A stretch of 60,000 nt of DNA from Antedon mediterranea (taxonomy: Eukaryota > Echinodermata > Crinoidea > Comatulida > Antedonidae). Under the pieces are notes generated by a model that worked only from the letters and a program-made list of their open reading frames with translations, was not told the origin of the DNA and made no database searches. How positions within the stretch are numbered: position 1 is the first letter of the stretch; each line of letters starts with the position of its first letter. The translations under genes and the position numbers were made by a program. The stretch covers positions 23,726,412 to 23,786,411 of the forward strand of contig NC_092675.1 in the NCBI RefSeq assembly GCF_964355755.1, in the 5' to 3' direction. Below are positions 1 to 12,420 of the stretch, in pieces.

Positions 1-1961
1 GATGAAACTTTAATTAATGTCCACGGGTCCTTAAATCGACATCAAATTTTTAAAAAAAATCACTCGAGACAGACTCCATACCCTTTATAATTTTGAAAAC
101 TTGAATCAAGTCAGCTCTATGTCGTCTATAAATTAAAGTTGGTAAATCTAATACCCTCAAACGTTCCTTATATGAAATTTTACGTTACCCTGGAATCATC
201 CTAGTAGCTCTTTGCTGAACTTTCTCAAGCAAATCTTGATCTCTCTTAAGTATAGGATTTACAACTGTATTGCAATACTCAAGCATAGGACGAATCATAG
301 CCTTATACATTTTAAGAAAACCTATCCTCTTTAGAGATTTAAATGCTCGAGTTATCATCCCTAATTTCCGATTTGCCCTTTTACAAACGTCAGCAACGTG
401 TAAACTAAAATGCAAACTAGGGTAAAAAATAACTCCCAGGTCCTTTTCACATGTTTCCTCCGATAACAAATAACCCGACATTTCATAAAGAAATCGTTGT
501 ACATTATTTCCGTAATGAATAACTTTACATTTTTGTTCATTAAATGGTAATTGCCACATTTTGGACCATTTAGAAGCATTGTCTAGATCTGTTTGTAATA
601 ATTCCAAGTCCGCAATATCATTAAAAATCCTGTAAATCTTCGTATCGTCAGCAAAAAAACGAATAGACGAATTTATTAAATCAGGCAAGTCGTTTATAAA
701 AATAGAAAAAAAAACTAGGACCGATCACACTTCCCTGAGGAATTCCGCTTTTAACCAAAATAATTAGGGAGAGATCACTATTTACACGGACGCACTGAAT
801 ACGCCCCGACAGAAAATCCTTGAATCATGCCAGTAACGAACCAGTTATACCAACATTTTGTAATTTAACAATTAAACGCTGATGCGGAACGCTATCAAAA
901 GCTTTTTTATAATCCAAATAAACACAATCTAAATTATCAGATTTTTAGTCCAATCCTCTAAAACTTCCAATAACTGAAGGGCACATGACCGTCCCTTTCT
1001 AAAACCAAACTGCACATCAGATAGAAGTTTATTTGACTCTAAATAAACAACAAGTTCATCCCTGATAACTCTTTCCATTATCTTCCCAACAACCGAAGTT
1101 AGGCTTACCGGTTTATAATTTGATGGGTCCCCTTTATCTCCCTTCTTGAATGACGGTACTACAATGGCTTCTTTCCATGATTTAGGGACAGTGCCATCTT
1201 CAAATAACCGAGTAAACACAACACTCAATGGGAATGCAATAATATCTTTAATTTCAAAAAGGACACGAGGATGAAAATCATCAGGACCTGCAGACTTCTC
1301 CACATTCAAGCCTGATAAAATGTTCAACACAACCTCTTCAGAAAAAACAACATCAGACAAATTTAATTTAGTATTTAATTTGACCTCGGGAATATTGGAC
1401 AAATCCTCATCACAAAACACAGATCCAAAAAAATCATTCAGCAAATTAGCTTTTTCCAAACCATCTGTTACTTTAACTCCACCACTATCTACTAAATCAG
1501 GGATACCAGAAGATATATTTAATTAAGAACGAACATAACGCCAAAAAGATTTCTCATTAGATTTAGCTTCCGCAGCAATCTTATTTTCAAACTCCGACTT
1601 AGAATTTCTAATTAAATTAACCGAATCATTTCTTTTTCTTGTAAAATATTCCCATTTACTAATACTGTAGTACATGTTTTCCGCTTTCTCTTTGCTTTAA
1701 CGTATTTCTTCAGAGCTTTATTTTTTGATTTTATAGATTTTTCAATTGCTTGCTTTTCATCCAAATAGGTTTAACATTTTTAGCTCCCATTTTTCTCATT
1801 GGAATACATTCTGAAACTGCTTTGCCAATAATATTATTAAACAGTTCCCAAGACTGCAAGCCAGACTTTCCCACAAAAATATTGTTCCACTCTACATTTC
1901 TAAGAATAATTCGCATCTTATCATAATCCCCATGCTTATAACTTCTTACATCAGGTTCAAC
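1..1961 (-). pseudogene. LINE ORF2 reverse transcriptase remnant, C-terminus cut by window edge
   Basis: Readable RT blocks in order are AGPDDFHPRVLFE and SLTSVVGKIMERV (929-1459 frame), QFGFRKGRSC, then after a 1-base shift near 935 YLDYKKAFDSVPHQRL (motif A), GIPQGSVIGP (motif B), and in the 185-688 frame FFADDTK (motif C with the catalytic Asp pair). The thumb/C-terminal segment YKERLRVLDLPTL lies at about 100-180. Breaks seen: a frameshift near 935, a TGG-to-TGA type stop at about 828, a T-run frame change near 705, and stops near 188 and 38. Between about 1460 and 1960 the linker from the endonuclease is also broken. The catalytic residues are intact in sequence but not in one frame. Confidence 0.9.
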
Positions 1962-2674
1962 TCACAACTTGGATTCGATCTCAATAGAAAAACAAAGCAA
2001 CATGTGATCACTTTTACCCAAAGGCGAAGCCTGTAGTACACAGCCAATTGTATCCTCATTTTTCGTGAAAACCAAATCTAAAACATTAGGATGCTCTCCC
2101 TCTCTATAACGCGTAGGTTCATTTACATTCTGGAATAGGAAGCAATCATTAATTGTATCATAAAAAGCCTTACTTGACTCTCCTCCTTCATTTGTAACAT
2201 AACCCAAGTCCCACTTTATGCTTTTATAATTGAAATCTCCTACTATAACTAAGTTATCACAAGGAAAATTTGTTGCTTCCACAAACAGCTTACGTAATGC
2301 AACATTATTCAAGTCTGAACCTGAATTACTTCTATATAAACACATCCAAATAAAACATTCTGATCTTTGGCCTTAATTTTGACCCAAACAGACTCCTTGA
2401 AAAAACAATCGTAGAAATAAATCTCCTCCGCAGACAACCCTTCTCGAATGTATATAGAAACTCCTCTACCAGAACTTAATTTCCGATCAGAAATAAACAA
2501 CTGAAAACCCGGTATAAAAAATTCCTGAATTGACAACTCAAATAAATAATTTTTCGGAAAAATTTCAGTCAATGCCAAAACATCAATCTGTTCATCATCC
2601 AAACGCGAAAATAATTCACTCTTTTTGTTTATATAATTATCGCAATTTGTGTACCAAACATTAATAAAACTCAA
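1962..2674 (-). pseudogene. LINE ORF2 endonuclease domain (APE-type) remnant
   Basis: Two overlapping reading frames (2309-2674 and 1962-2345) together encode an apurinic-endonuclease-like domain; a frameshift near 2340 separates them. Visible family motifs in order are an N-terminal N-x4-N loop (NVWYTNCDNYINKK), ALTE with the metal-binding Glu, SGRGVSIYI, VIVGDFN, NVLDLVFT and the terminal SDH with the catalytic His. This enzyme nicks target DNA to prime reverse transcription. All catalytic motifs are still recognisable, so the damage is mainly from indels and the copy is not ancient. A loss of frame after about 1960 separates it from the RT. Confidence 0.85.
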
Positions 2675-2693
2675 TTTTTATTTTCTTTAGTAT

Positions 2694-3580
2694 TTATGTT
2701 CTTTCTATTGGGGCACGAACATTTTTCACAATCTTATTTCCGCGGATTTTTAACCCCTTCTCTCCTTTCATAGTTCTCTCTACAAGCTCATTTTTAAATT
2801 TCCTATATGCCTCCCTTTCCCTAATAGTCCTATCATTGCTTATAAGAATATTTTTCTTTAACGCGATATCGTTTAGTTTGCTCATCGAAAAAAACAATTT
2901 TAATCGGTCTCATGTATGCATTTTCCCCCTCTAATTGTGCACCACGCGTCCCAACTCTAAAATAAGCCCGCAGGCTTGTATCGAGATCAAGGCCTTAAAA
3001 AATAATCAACAAATTTAGATCATGCCGCTTTCTATCTTCAGAATTTTCACTATCCGATTCAACCAATCCATATAACATTATGTTAGAACGTCGCTTTAAG
3101 ATCTCACTTTCATCTTCAAACCTAGCATTTATAACTTGCAATAACTCCTCTTTTTTGGCCACCTTCGTATCCTTACTTATTTTACAACTTCCACCTCCAA
3201 CTTATTAATCTTAGCATTAACTTGCTTGATATTAATTTTGTCAGACTTAAGCTCATGAATTTGTTTAAAATTTTCGTCAACGGACTCTTTACTAATATCA
3301 CGTGATAATTTTTTCTGATTTAGATTTATACACTTCAACACAGTAAGCATATTTGATGCCTGGGGTTTGCATGTTCTACAATACCACTCAACACTAGCAT
3401 CAGAATCACTTAATAATTTCATAGTTGCTTTACTAGCCTCTTGACATAAGGAATGAAAACTAAAGTCGCAAAACTTACATTTAACGCTGTTACCTACTTC
3501 TACCTCCTCCTGACAGCTACCACAAAAAACATAGGCTTCGGTCTACGCCTAGGCCTAGTCTTACCTTCCGCATCGGACAT
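2694..3580 (-). pseudogene. LINE ORF1 remnant: PHD-like zinc finger, coiled coil, RNA-binding domain
   Basis: The ATG is at 3580. About 19 codons later the frame shifts by one base in a T-run (3521-3526 on the plus strand is an A6). The next frame then gives a full Cys4-His-Cys3 pattern: CGSC, CKFC, H-x2-C and CRTC, the last at about residue 14 of the 3177-3422 reading frame. A Lys/Glu-rich helical segment follows (likely coiled coil). After further breaks comes NIMLYGLVESD, typical of the nucleic-acid-binding domain of LINE ORF1 proteins, ending with an REREAYRKFKNEL segment around 2800. In known elements ORF1 binds element RNA and chaperones it. This copy has a homopolymer frameshift and at least two in-frame stops. 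The finger type and order support a CR1-like origin. Confidence 0.75.
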
Positions 3581-4590
3581 GCCTACACATTTTAATCTCC
3601 AAAAATCTCGAAAATCCTACAAAAATCTCGGCAAAAACTTCTTTCTACCTGATCTAAATAATTTCCTTTCCAACCTAAGCTAAATATTACACCACTAATT
3701 AAAGGATTTTCCAAAAAATAAACCAATTTAAAAAACGTTCATAACCGCTTAACAAAACATGTTTAACCACGCTGAACAGCGCCCTCTGTACTGAAAAAAG
3801 TAAAATAATTTGACAGGGAATAGATGTATATTCATCGAATTCGTTTTCAGTGGAGACACAATTCTTATTAACAACATTTACAAAAACGATTTTATTATCA
3901 AATATGCTCAACGTCTGATAAATGATGGGATTTAAAAGGTCATAGGGCACCGTTAATTGTATTTGTTGTAATTAAGACTGTATTCAAAACCTATCAATTT
4001 TAAGATGTATGCATATTTGTAACAGATTGAATCACCTTTCTCAATATTTTCAGAAGATTGAAAACAAAAACAATTGTTTAAAAAAACTATTTTTATACCT
4101 CCATGGTCGAAGTAACTGAAATTACTGACACCAGTTTCAAAATTTTATCAATACGAAACTAACCAATGACAAGCTCGTATCTTATGAAATTTGATCTTGC
4201 ATGAAAGGATCATTCAATTTTCAACACAACTTCTAGAACATTTTTGTATTATACAGAGACAATAATATTTGCCAATCTAAAATTCCTAAATAACCAATAA
4301 TCATTTGTTTTACAATAAAGGATGATAAAATAAACCGCCAACTGAAATCTAATGTTAATTTAACGTTGAAACATCAATGGCAACGCACTTAGTATTAAAA
4401 AATTTAAGTATTAAATATAATTTATCTTTAATTTAACGTTGAAAAACAAAAATAATAATTGTTTGAAAAAACAACATAATTTCAAGAGTTTTTCAACATT
4501 GAAAACATGTCATTTGAAAATGGCAACTGGATTTCAACGTTAAAATAACGTTGGAATAACATTGAAAAACAAAAATAATAATTGTTTGAA
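3581..4590. other. AT-rich non-coding stretch with degenerate CAACGTT repeats
   Basis: No exon-like or conserved protein segment was found. The first 100 bases may be 5' UTR of the adjacent LINE. From about 4355 the words TTTAACGTTGAAA, TTTCAACGTT and the block AAAACAAAAATAATAATTG (twice, near 4445 and 4566) appear. These look like diverged outer units of the 61-bp array that follows. Confidence 0.5.
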
Positions 4591-4605
4591 AAAAATTATT
4601 AGTTA

Positions 4606-6450
4606 GAAATACAATGTTATTTCAACGTTGGATCAACATTGATTAATTAACGTCAATTACTAGTTAGAAAGACAATGTTATTTCAACGTTGGAGCAACAT
4701 TGATAAATTAACGTAAATTTCTTGTTAAAAATACAATGTTATTTCAACGTTGGATCAACATTGATAAATTAACGTAAATTACTAGTTAGAAATACAATGT
4801 TATCAACATTGATAAATTAACGTAAATTTCTAGTTAAAAATACAATGTTATTGCAACGTTGGATCAACATTGATAAATTAATGTAAATTTCTTGTTAAAA
4901 ATACAATGTTATTTCAACGTTGGATCAACATTGATAAATTAACGTAAATTTCTAGATATAAAGACAATGTTATTTCAACGTTGTATCAACATTGATAAAT
5001 TAACGTAAATTACTAGTTAGAAAGACAATGTTATTTCAACGTTGGATCAACATTAATAAATTAACGTAAATTTCTAGTTAAAAATACAATGTTATTTCAA
5101 CGTTGGATCAACATTGATAAATTAACGTAAATTACTAGTTAGAAATACAATGTTATTTCAACGTTGGATCAACATTGATAAATTAACGTAAATTACTAGT
5201 TAAAAATACAATGTTATTTCAACGTTGGATCAACATTGATAAATTAACGTAAATTTCTAGTTAAAAATACTATGTGATTTTAACGTTGGATCAACATTGA
5301 TAAATTAACGTAAATTACTAGTTAAAAATACAATGTGATTTCAACGTTGGATCAACATTGATAAATTAACGTAAATTACTAGTTAGAAAGACAATGTTAT
5401 TTCAACGTTGGATCAACAATGATAAATTAACTTAAATTACTAGTTAAAAAGACAATGTTATTTCAACGTTGGATTAACATTAATAAATTAACGTAAATTT
5501 CTAGTTAAAAATACAATGTTATTTCAACGTTGGATCAACATTAATAAATTAACGTAAATTTCTAGTTAAAAATACATTGTTATTTCAACGTTGGATCAAC
5601 ATTGATAAATTAACGTAAATTACTAGTTAAAAATACAATGTTTATTTCAACGTTGGATCAACATTGATAAATTAACGTAAATTACTAGTTAAAAATACAA
5701 TGTTATTTCAACGTTGGATCAACATTGATAAATTAACGCAAATTTCGAGTTAAAAATACAATATGATTTTAACGTTGGATCAACATTGATAAATTAAGGT
5801 AAATTACTAGTTAGAAAGACAATGTTATTTCAACGTTGGATCAACATTGATAAATTAACTTAAATTACTAGTTAGAAAGACAATGTTATTTCAAAGTTGG
5901 ATCAACATTGATAATAAAACGAAAATTTCTAGTTAGAAATACAATGTTATTTCAACGTTGGATCAACATTGATAAATTAACGCAAATTTCTAGTTAGAAA
6001 GACAATGTTATTTCAACGTTAAATCAACATTGATAAATTAACGTAAATTACTAGTTAGAAAGACAATGTTATTTCAACGTTGGATCAACATTGATAATAA
6101 CACGTAAATTTCTAGTTAGAAATACAATGTTATTTCAACGTTGGATCAACATTGATAAATTAACGTAAATTTCTAGTTAAAAATACAATGTTATTTCAAC
6201 GTTGAATCAACATTGACAAATTAACGTAAAACATTTGTTTGAAAAACAATGTTATTTCAACGTTGGATCAACATTGATAAATTAACGTAAAACATTTGTT
6301 AGAAAGACAATGTTATTCCAACGTTAAATCAACATTTATTAATTAACATAAATTACTAGTTAGAAAGACAATGTTATTTCAACGTTGATTCAATGTTTAT
6401 TACTAAACGTAAAAAAAATAGTTAGGGAAAAAATGTTATTTCAACGTTGA
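4606..6450. repeat. Minisatellite array, 61-bp unit, about 30 copies
   Basis: A 61-bp unit repeats head to tail. Its core reads CAATGTTATTTCAACGTTGG followed by ATCAACATTGATAAATTAACGTAAATT and a variable TACTAGTTAGAAA/TTCTAGTTAAAAA segment. The phase between units at 4980 and 5041 confirms the 61-base period. One unit near 4800 lacks about 12 bases. Two linked variants alternate irregularly (AGAAAGAC versus AAAAATAC ends). The outermost units on both sides are the most diverged, as expected if internal units are homogenised by unequal exchange. Each unit contains the palindrome CAACGTTG and the near-palindrome CAACATTG. No coding frame spans it. Confidence 0.97.
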
Positions 6451-6547
6451 TTCAACGTTTGAAATACGCTGACAACATGATTTCAACAAATCAACTATAT
6501 TTCAACGTTGATTCAACGTTGAAATTATGTTCTGTGCCCACTGGGTA
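6451..6547. repeat. Palindrome-rich right terminus of the minisatellite-bearing element
   Basis: Past the last 61-bp unit the sequence changes to paired CAACGTTGATTCAACGTTGAAA palindromic words and ends with GTTCTGTGCCCACTGGG. Read outwards-in this is CCCAGTGGGCACAGAAC, which looks like the terminal motif of a short non-autonomous DNA transposon. I did not find a matching inverted copy on the left side of the array, so the left end may be lost. The array therefore probably grew inside a mobile element rather than in neutral DNA. Confidence 0.5.
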
Positions 6548-8315
6548 CCCTTCATCCAATCAACACACTGCAACTTACAGTGTCTAATTTCTTTCGTTGA
6601 TCAATACAACTAGCCCTCTAAAAGCATCGTGGACTGCTCTTGGTTTTTTGTAAGTCTTCTTGGTTTTAGGTTATGATAGTGAAAAATAAAAGCAGTTCAG
6701 CAACTTGCAACGATCGCTCTCCACTTGAGAGTACTCAACCAACACTAGAGGGCGATAGTATCAGGTTTTGATCTGAGCGTGCTTTGAGACGAGAAAATAT
6801 AAATGTTTGCAGAAGACCTCTATCATAATGTTGAAACATATATTGGTCTGTCCCAATTTGTTTTATAAATGATTAAATTACGGTAAAGGTGAATTAGAAC
6901 TCACACAATATTAATACAATGCCATGGTAATCTTACAGCATGGCACTGAGGTCACCTTTCCAAGACTCGTATCAGACCTTTGATCTTATGTCTGGCTGCG
7001 AATAATACAAACAGTACTGTACTATGTAATAGGGACTGTACGAAACAGAACGGTTAGATGAGGACGGCAGCATCTCTCTACCTGTCTCGCGTCGCGCCCT
7101 TCTGAATTGCTTGGCTCTGGTAATACAGCATAGGCCTTCCTAGCGCATTCAAACGCCGTGGAAATGTATTGCTTTTAAGACAGCCATTTCAACCGAATAA
7201 AAAAGTTAAAATATTATTTAGATTTTTGAAAATTCAACTTTTAAGTGTAATTTGAACAGTATATTTAGTTCTCGGTAAACGGGAAAATGGTAACTTTATC
7301 GTCCTCAAAAAGTTAAGACGACAGAATTTTACACTAAGCTCCGCCCACTTTGTTAAAGCTCGTGCATAAATTATTCATGAGCACCGTCCTGTGGCCTCCC
7401 GCCCCTAATGTTCTCCGTGTCGCGTGTTAAATGGCGTGAACTTATCATTTCGCAGCCACAGATAAACCTTTTAATATCCGGAGCTCAGAATTCTGTTGTT
7501 TGATTGCATGCTATGACAATACTAAATCTATGGTTTAGCGCCACCTATAACTTATTCAGCTTAAGTTCTAATAGACTTAATTTGACAGCCGTGCAATGAG
7601 TATTTTAAAATAGACAAAATAGTTCAGTCTTTCCTTTTTTTTGCAGAATCCGTTAATACAAAAAGACTTGATATTTTCGCTGAAAAGTTCATTTTTTTGT
7701 TTACCCTTTCACGATCGATCGGAAGTGGTGTATCACATCAAAATATCAATCCGCGTGCGATGCATTCTGGTGTTTATAGCGGGCCGCCTTAATTATTAGA
7801 AGCGACTTATTTTTCCACATTATTAACCGTTTAAAAGATTTCGTAATAGGTCCATACAGTATTTATTTTTACATAAAATGTAGTGTGTCGAAAAACCATA
7901 GGTCTGGTGGCTTGAATAATGATAACGCCAGGCGAAACCTATTTTTCTGGATACGTAAATATCTCGTTTTATTACTTGGGGTACCTAAGTCTTTTCCTCT
8001 TCTTTTTCCATCCGGACACTATTGAGTAAAAAGTACCACTCCTCCCTTATTCGTTGTAGTATTGAGCTGGGATTTGGCATGAATATACTACAGGGACATG
8101 TCCTCAAACTATAGAGCCGGATTTTTTAAATTTCAAACCGGATGCAGCCATATCACGTCTCAAAGATGGTACCGTATAGCCGTATTTGGTAGAGAGGTTA
8201 TTGATGTGTATGTGACGTTATACAGCCGGTCTTATGACTTCATTACATTCGTGATTGTTTTTTCCGTACGCGAAAATATTTTTTTTTTCGTACATGAAAA
8301 ATAGAGAAAAAAAGT

Positions 8316-8339
8316 ACTATTTAACAATTGTTAAATAGT
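8316..8339. repeat. Perfect 24-bp palindrome
   Basis: The 24 bases starting ACTATTTAACAA are identical to their own reverse complement. Flanking AGTAC and GTACT extend the inverted symmetry imperfectly to about 34 bases. It could be the centre of a decayed foldback element. No protein-binding function can be assigned. Confidence 0.85.
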
Positions 8340-8542
8340 GCGTACTACTGCACTCCATATGACCCACAGTCGTCCAATCAAATGACAGGAATGTATTTAG
8401 GTGTTATATATAAAAAGTATTAGAGCAGAGAGTAGCCTATACATAGTTCAACATTATATTGTGTGAGCTTTCATACTAATTATTTCTAATGTAGGCCTAT
8501 ACAGACGATTGTGAACTCATGAAATGCAAGCGTACTTGCTCG

Positions 8543-8644
8543 CCCTACAACCTTATAACATCGACGCTATCTAAATATTAATGCGCATACGTACCCTACA
8601 ACCTTATAACATCGACGCTATCTAAATATTAATGCGCATACGTA
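8543..8644. repeat. Tandem duplication, 51-bp unit, two copies
   Basis: The unit beginning CCCTACAACCTTATAACATC and ending ATGCGCATACGTA occurs at 8543 and again at 8594 with essentially no difference. This points to a recent local duplication. Confidence 0.95.
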
Positions 8645-9134
8645 GTAAAGCCAACTAACTATCACTTGATTCTATTCCATTTATATTCTATTTTCGTAAT
8701 TTATTTCGTCTGTTTTAAATATTCAAAATGTAGACTAGTAAGTTACTGAAAGCTAATTTAAGCTTTATATTCATAAACTTAATGCACTATTTTCGATGAG
8801 CCCAGTAATTAAGTCTTAGTGTGTTCATTATACCGTAATATTATTAGATACGCTGGGGGCGGTAATGGAAACTGTTTTAAAGATAATTTTGAGATAACAC
8901 AAGTCGTGTAATAGCTTGTATTTATTATTCTTTATTATTTTCAACTCTTAATTGGTCTTATAGTGAATAAACTTTCATACCATCATTATGTTTTCTTATC
9001 CTTCTGAACACAATCTGTATAAATTCATGCCAGCTAAATGATGTTTAGTTTGTAGAAAATACAACAACGCTGAAATAAATATTCAATATTAATATAACTA
9101 TGAACTACACACAGTGGATGAATGAATATATATA

Positions 9135-9185
9135 TCACCATCATCCATTATCATCTTCATCATCATCGTCTTCTTCTTCTTCATC
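9135..9185. repeat. TCA/TCT-rich imperfect trinucleotide microsatellite
   Basis: Interrupted runs of ATC, CAT and TTC triplets. In one frame they read as a serine run, which is a by-product of the repeat and not a gene. Confidence 0.9.
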
Positions 9186-11282
9186 CAATTCCATAACTGT
9201 TCTAGTCCAATTTTCTAAATTGTTTGTGTATTTCAAATTTTTGACCTACATTCCACCCCTATGTCTTCTGTATGCCGTGCTAAATAAATAATATACTGAA
9301 ATAACATAATAAAATATAGGCCCTACAACGCATGCGTACTATGTTGTTAGTTTGTATTAATGTTTGTTGTTTTTTATTCAAAGACTGGCACTCGTCAACT
9401 TGATGGTTTCTAGATCCAGACGAAGACCGACATGGTTTAGTCCATGATTGACCTGACCTAGGTTTATCCTGGGTTTTAGAAAATCGAAAGCAATTCTTTA
9501 AGGCACATTGTCAAGAATTAACAATAGAAAATTAATGTTGGTACACAGGGGTTATTTTGTGAACCAGTTCACCGGGATAATCCGCACTCTTCTCGAATGA
9601 TGAACTGAGTTCCACTAGAACCATGGTTTATAGTCCCTCCGAGAAGAACACAAGAAATAAATTGTCTCCGGAAAGTAGATAATACCATTCACATATCCTC
9701 TCCCCATCCCCACCACCCACAATTCACCAACACCAGGGTTTTCAGTAAAACAAAGGTCTGTTACTTAAATACAATTTGTTTAATAAATGTTCGGCTGAGG
9801 ATTACCTTTCGGCGTTTAGAGTCGATACCTTTGACGTTGTGTCCCCGGTTCACTAGGTTTTGCCAGGGACGAGTTAAACCCTGATTTTGCAAAGAGCGAT
9901 GTAAAAGCCCATATAGTTGCTGGTTTAAATATTAGTTATGGAAGCTTGGGATTCTGTACACTATATTGTGTAAAGAGGACAGAGTGGGGAAAAGAGACAA
10001 TGCAGGCCAATGTTTGACTGCAGTTAATGTCTGTTATTAATGGGTAAGATTGATAAATACACTGTTGTTACGTGTTTTAATTATGTCATCGTACTGTTTA
10101 TAATATTTGTTTCTGATCATTTCTTTAAACACGACTTGGTTTTAGTATGTAAAATGCGATTTTGCTAATTCAACTTGATCGAAATGGTTTACAACGTTCG
10201 AATATACGTTTCAGTAATTTTACTTTTAAATATCATCCAAGAGTTGGTCACAGTGTTCTGTATAGTGCGAATTACGAATTATAGAGGTCATGCAATTTTA
10301 TAAATGAATAGATATTGAAGCAGACAATAGCTTAAAGCTGTGTATTAAGGCAGGCAACTACATCTTAAATTGGTTGGCTAAATACAAACAGTTTTACGAT
10401 TTTTTATTGTGAATAATTGAGATAGGGTGTCTGCTCTATTTAAATAATTGATTGATATCAACATAGACTCAAATTAAACATAGCTTTATAACACAACAAT
10501 AAATAGCAGTTGGAAAAAAGTTTGTTAGATGGATTCAGATCTGATTCAAAGTTTAAAAGTTCGCATTAAAAAGAATTTATTATATAAAATATGTTCTATG
10601 ATATAGAAAATTAATAACTGATAAAAAAAAATAAATGAAATATATGTGTATGATTAAGATAAATCATTGAAAGAATACCGTACTTCAATGGTTAACCGAC
10701 ATTAGTGATAGCCATCAAATATTTTCTTCATAATGTTCTTTGATAGTGCGATCTCTATTTTATTATAAACTGCTAATAAAACAGCACGTAATCCATTCAT
10801 TACATTAAAAGTCATACAAATTAATACAGTAATGTAGAAATTCTGTATATTTAAATATTTTATAGGAAAGCAAACTATATTATTTCAACTTAACTTTTAC
10901 AAACTACATTACGAGAAAGTAATAAAGGAATGTAGTATATATACAATACTCTACAATGTCATTTAAATATTAAGCTTACAAAAGATACCCGTCCCAAACT
11001 TGGTAATTATTAGGATTAGTGAGTAGACAAAAGAGGACGGTGAATTAACAGAGCGAGACGTTTGTATAAAGTCTTCCGTCCAGTTATTAATTCATTTCGC
11101 ACAAGCGATGACGGTAAGCCTCATCCTAGGCTAAGGCCGAAAACCCAGTACTTTTTTATAGCAAAGTTCAAAAGGATTAATTAAAAACACCAAATCAATA
11201 GTTTTAAAGAGGGCATACGAGGATGCTTCCCTTAGAAGAATTAAAATTAACAAGAAATATTTCTTACGAAACTGCTCGCTTA

Positions 11283-11420
11283 TTGAAAAATATTTTTTAT
11301 TTCAAATGTTTTTGAATGTGTCATTTTATTGTCACATAATAGTTATTTTACCTGAAAAAATGTAATTTAAAGCAACAAATACTTAAATTGTCTGTCAGAC
11401 AATGGTTATTGGGTTTCTTT
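11283..11420 (+). mobile_element. Partial copy of the TTAA-flanked MITE family
   Basis: The words GTCACATAATAGTTAT and AATGTAATTTAAAGCAA, in this order and spacing, match the left half of the element at 49708-50279. The right TIR (GGGGACAATACATCT) was not found downstream, so this is a truncated or decayed copy. Confidence 0.6.
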
Positions 11421-12154
11421 TCTCTTTTTATATGTGAATAAATATTATTTTTTTGGTTACAGAAGTGAATACTCAATTTCTGTCACTTTAGTTTTATTGC
11501 TAAGGTCAAGTCTGGGGGTCATTTCATCACCCTGGATATTTCAAGTGTGAAATATCTTATTACAAACACAAACTTTAATGGACTGTTTCGATAATAATTC
11601 AATGAATATCTGACAGTGAATATACCAGAAATGCTTTGGGATTTGTAATTTTAGCATGAAATGTCCTAATAGATTCTTTTCTCAGACGTTTTTTTGGTCT
11701 ACTGTAGCAGCTGGAATCAATAAATTATAGTGGAGTTTCCATTTTCGCAAAACTGTCGTCTTTAAAACTATAACTGCTGCTTGCTTTAGCTTCTGATTGA
11801 GTAGTCCTAATGGGACGTAGCGGGCTAGAGCAGCAGCGTGAAAAGACCGAACCTAATTCACCAAAATTAATGCAGTTGCGATAATCATGAAGGCCTTATA
11901 CGCATGCGCAGTTTAATCTTTTGTATACATTAATATTACGTCCCCCGATGCGAAAGCCAACTATTAACAATGTCCCGACTTCAAATTCATTATCAATTTT
12001 CTTAAAATACGAAATAAAACAATAAATGTATTTTCTAAGATTACGGGAAAATCTGCACATGATTGGAGTGGCTGAGTAATTTAACATATTATCAACAGGT
12101 GGATATTATAAGCCTATTATTTTAGGCCTGATACCTCTATAGTAATTTAATTTA

Positions 12155-12420
12155 ATTTGTTTTATCTTATTCAATCGAAACCAACAGCGATAATTACCGC
12201 CACTAACAGGTTTGAAACAAACAAAACCAGGAAAATTTAAAGCACCCTGATTGGTACTAACATTGTTCAAGGGCTTCTCTCATCCAGTGCCCACCTTGAT
12301 CAAAGGAAAGGCAATACGTCTGAGGCAGGGCCTGCCATAAGAGTCAGCAGTGCTGATTTCAAATGCCTAACGGGACCCCAGCTCCATATACAGCACCTGA
12401 TATTCCCAGATACTCTCCAA
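12155..12420 (-). mobile_element. 5S rRNA-derived SINE, copy 2, 5'-truncated
   Basis: On the minus strand this reads from a fragment of the 5S 3' part (ATCTGGGAATATCAGGTGCTG) into a body shared with the copy at 31036-31371, including GGGGTCCCGTTAGGCATTTG, AGAAGCCCTTGA, TCAAACCTGTTAGTGGCGG and TATCGCTGTTGGTTTCG. It ends in an A/T-rich tail with AATAAGATAAAA. Only the last 40 or so bases of the 5S head remain, so the Pol III internal promoter is lost. Shared body with independent flanks is what identifies it as a retroposed family. Confidence 0.85.

Larger units (their letters stand above)
1..3580 (-). mobile_element. Non-LTR retrotransposon (CR1/Jockey-type LINE), decayed, 3' end outside window
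   Basis: Read on the minus strand, this stretch gives in order a PHD-type zinc finger and coiled-coil ORF1, an APE endonuclease, and a reverse transcriptase with its C-terminal domain. This is the architecture of CR1/L2/Jockey-superfamily LINEs. The coding frame is broken many times: a homopolymer indel near 3525, stops near 3177 and 2993, frame changes near 2340, 935 and 705, and a nonsense codon near 828. The copy therefore cannot encode a working element. The RT C-terminal region is still readable at position 50, so the 3' UTR and tail are beyond the window start. The 5' end probably lies just above 3580. Placement in a precise clade would need an RT phylogeny. Confidence 0.9.
6548..12154. 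other. No gene seen; non-coding with scattered short repeats
   Basis: No frame here shows protein-family motifs or an exon chain with consistent phases. Items present: a 24-bp palindrome at 8316-8339, a 51-bp tandem duplication at 8543-8644, a TCA/TCT-rich microsatellite at 9135-9185, and a partial copy of the TTAA MITE family near 11283-11420. 7320-7480 is somewhat more GC-rich than its surroundings but carries no clear promoter signature. Confidence 0.5.

Noticed and set aside
3453-3683. Plus-strand frame of 76 codons
   Set aside because: It is the antisense strand of the LINE ORF1 PHD region.
4606-6450. CRISPR-like regular array
   Set aside because: The unit is one continuous 61-bp tandem repeat without unique spacers, in a eukaryotic genome.
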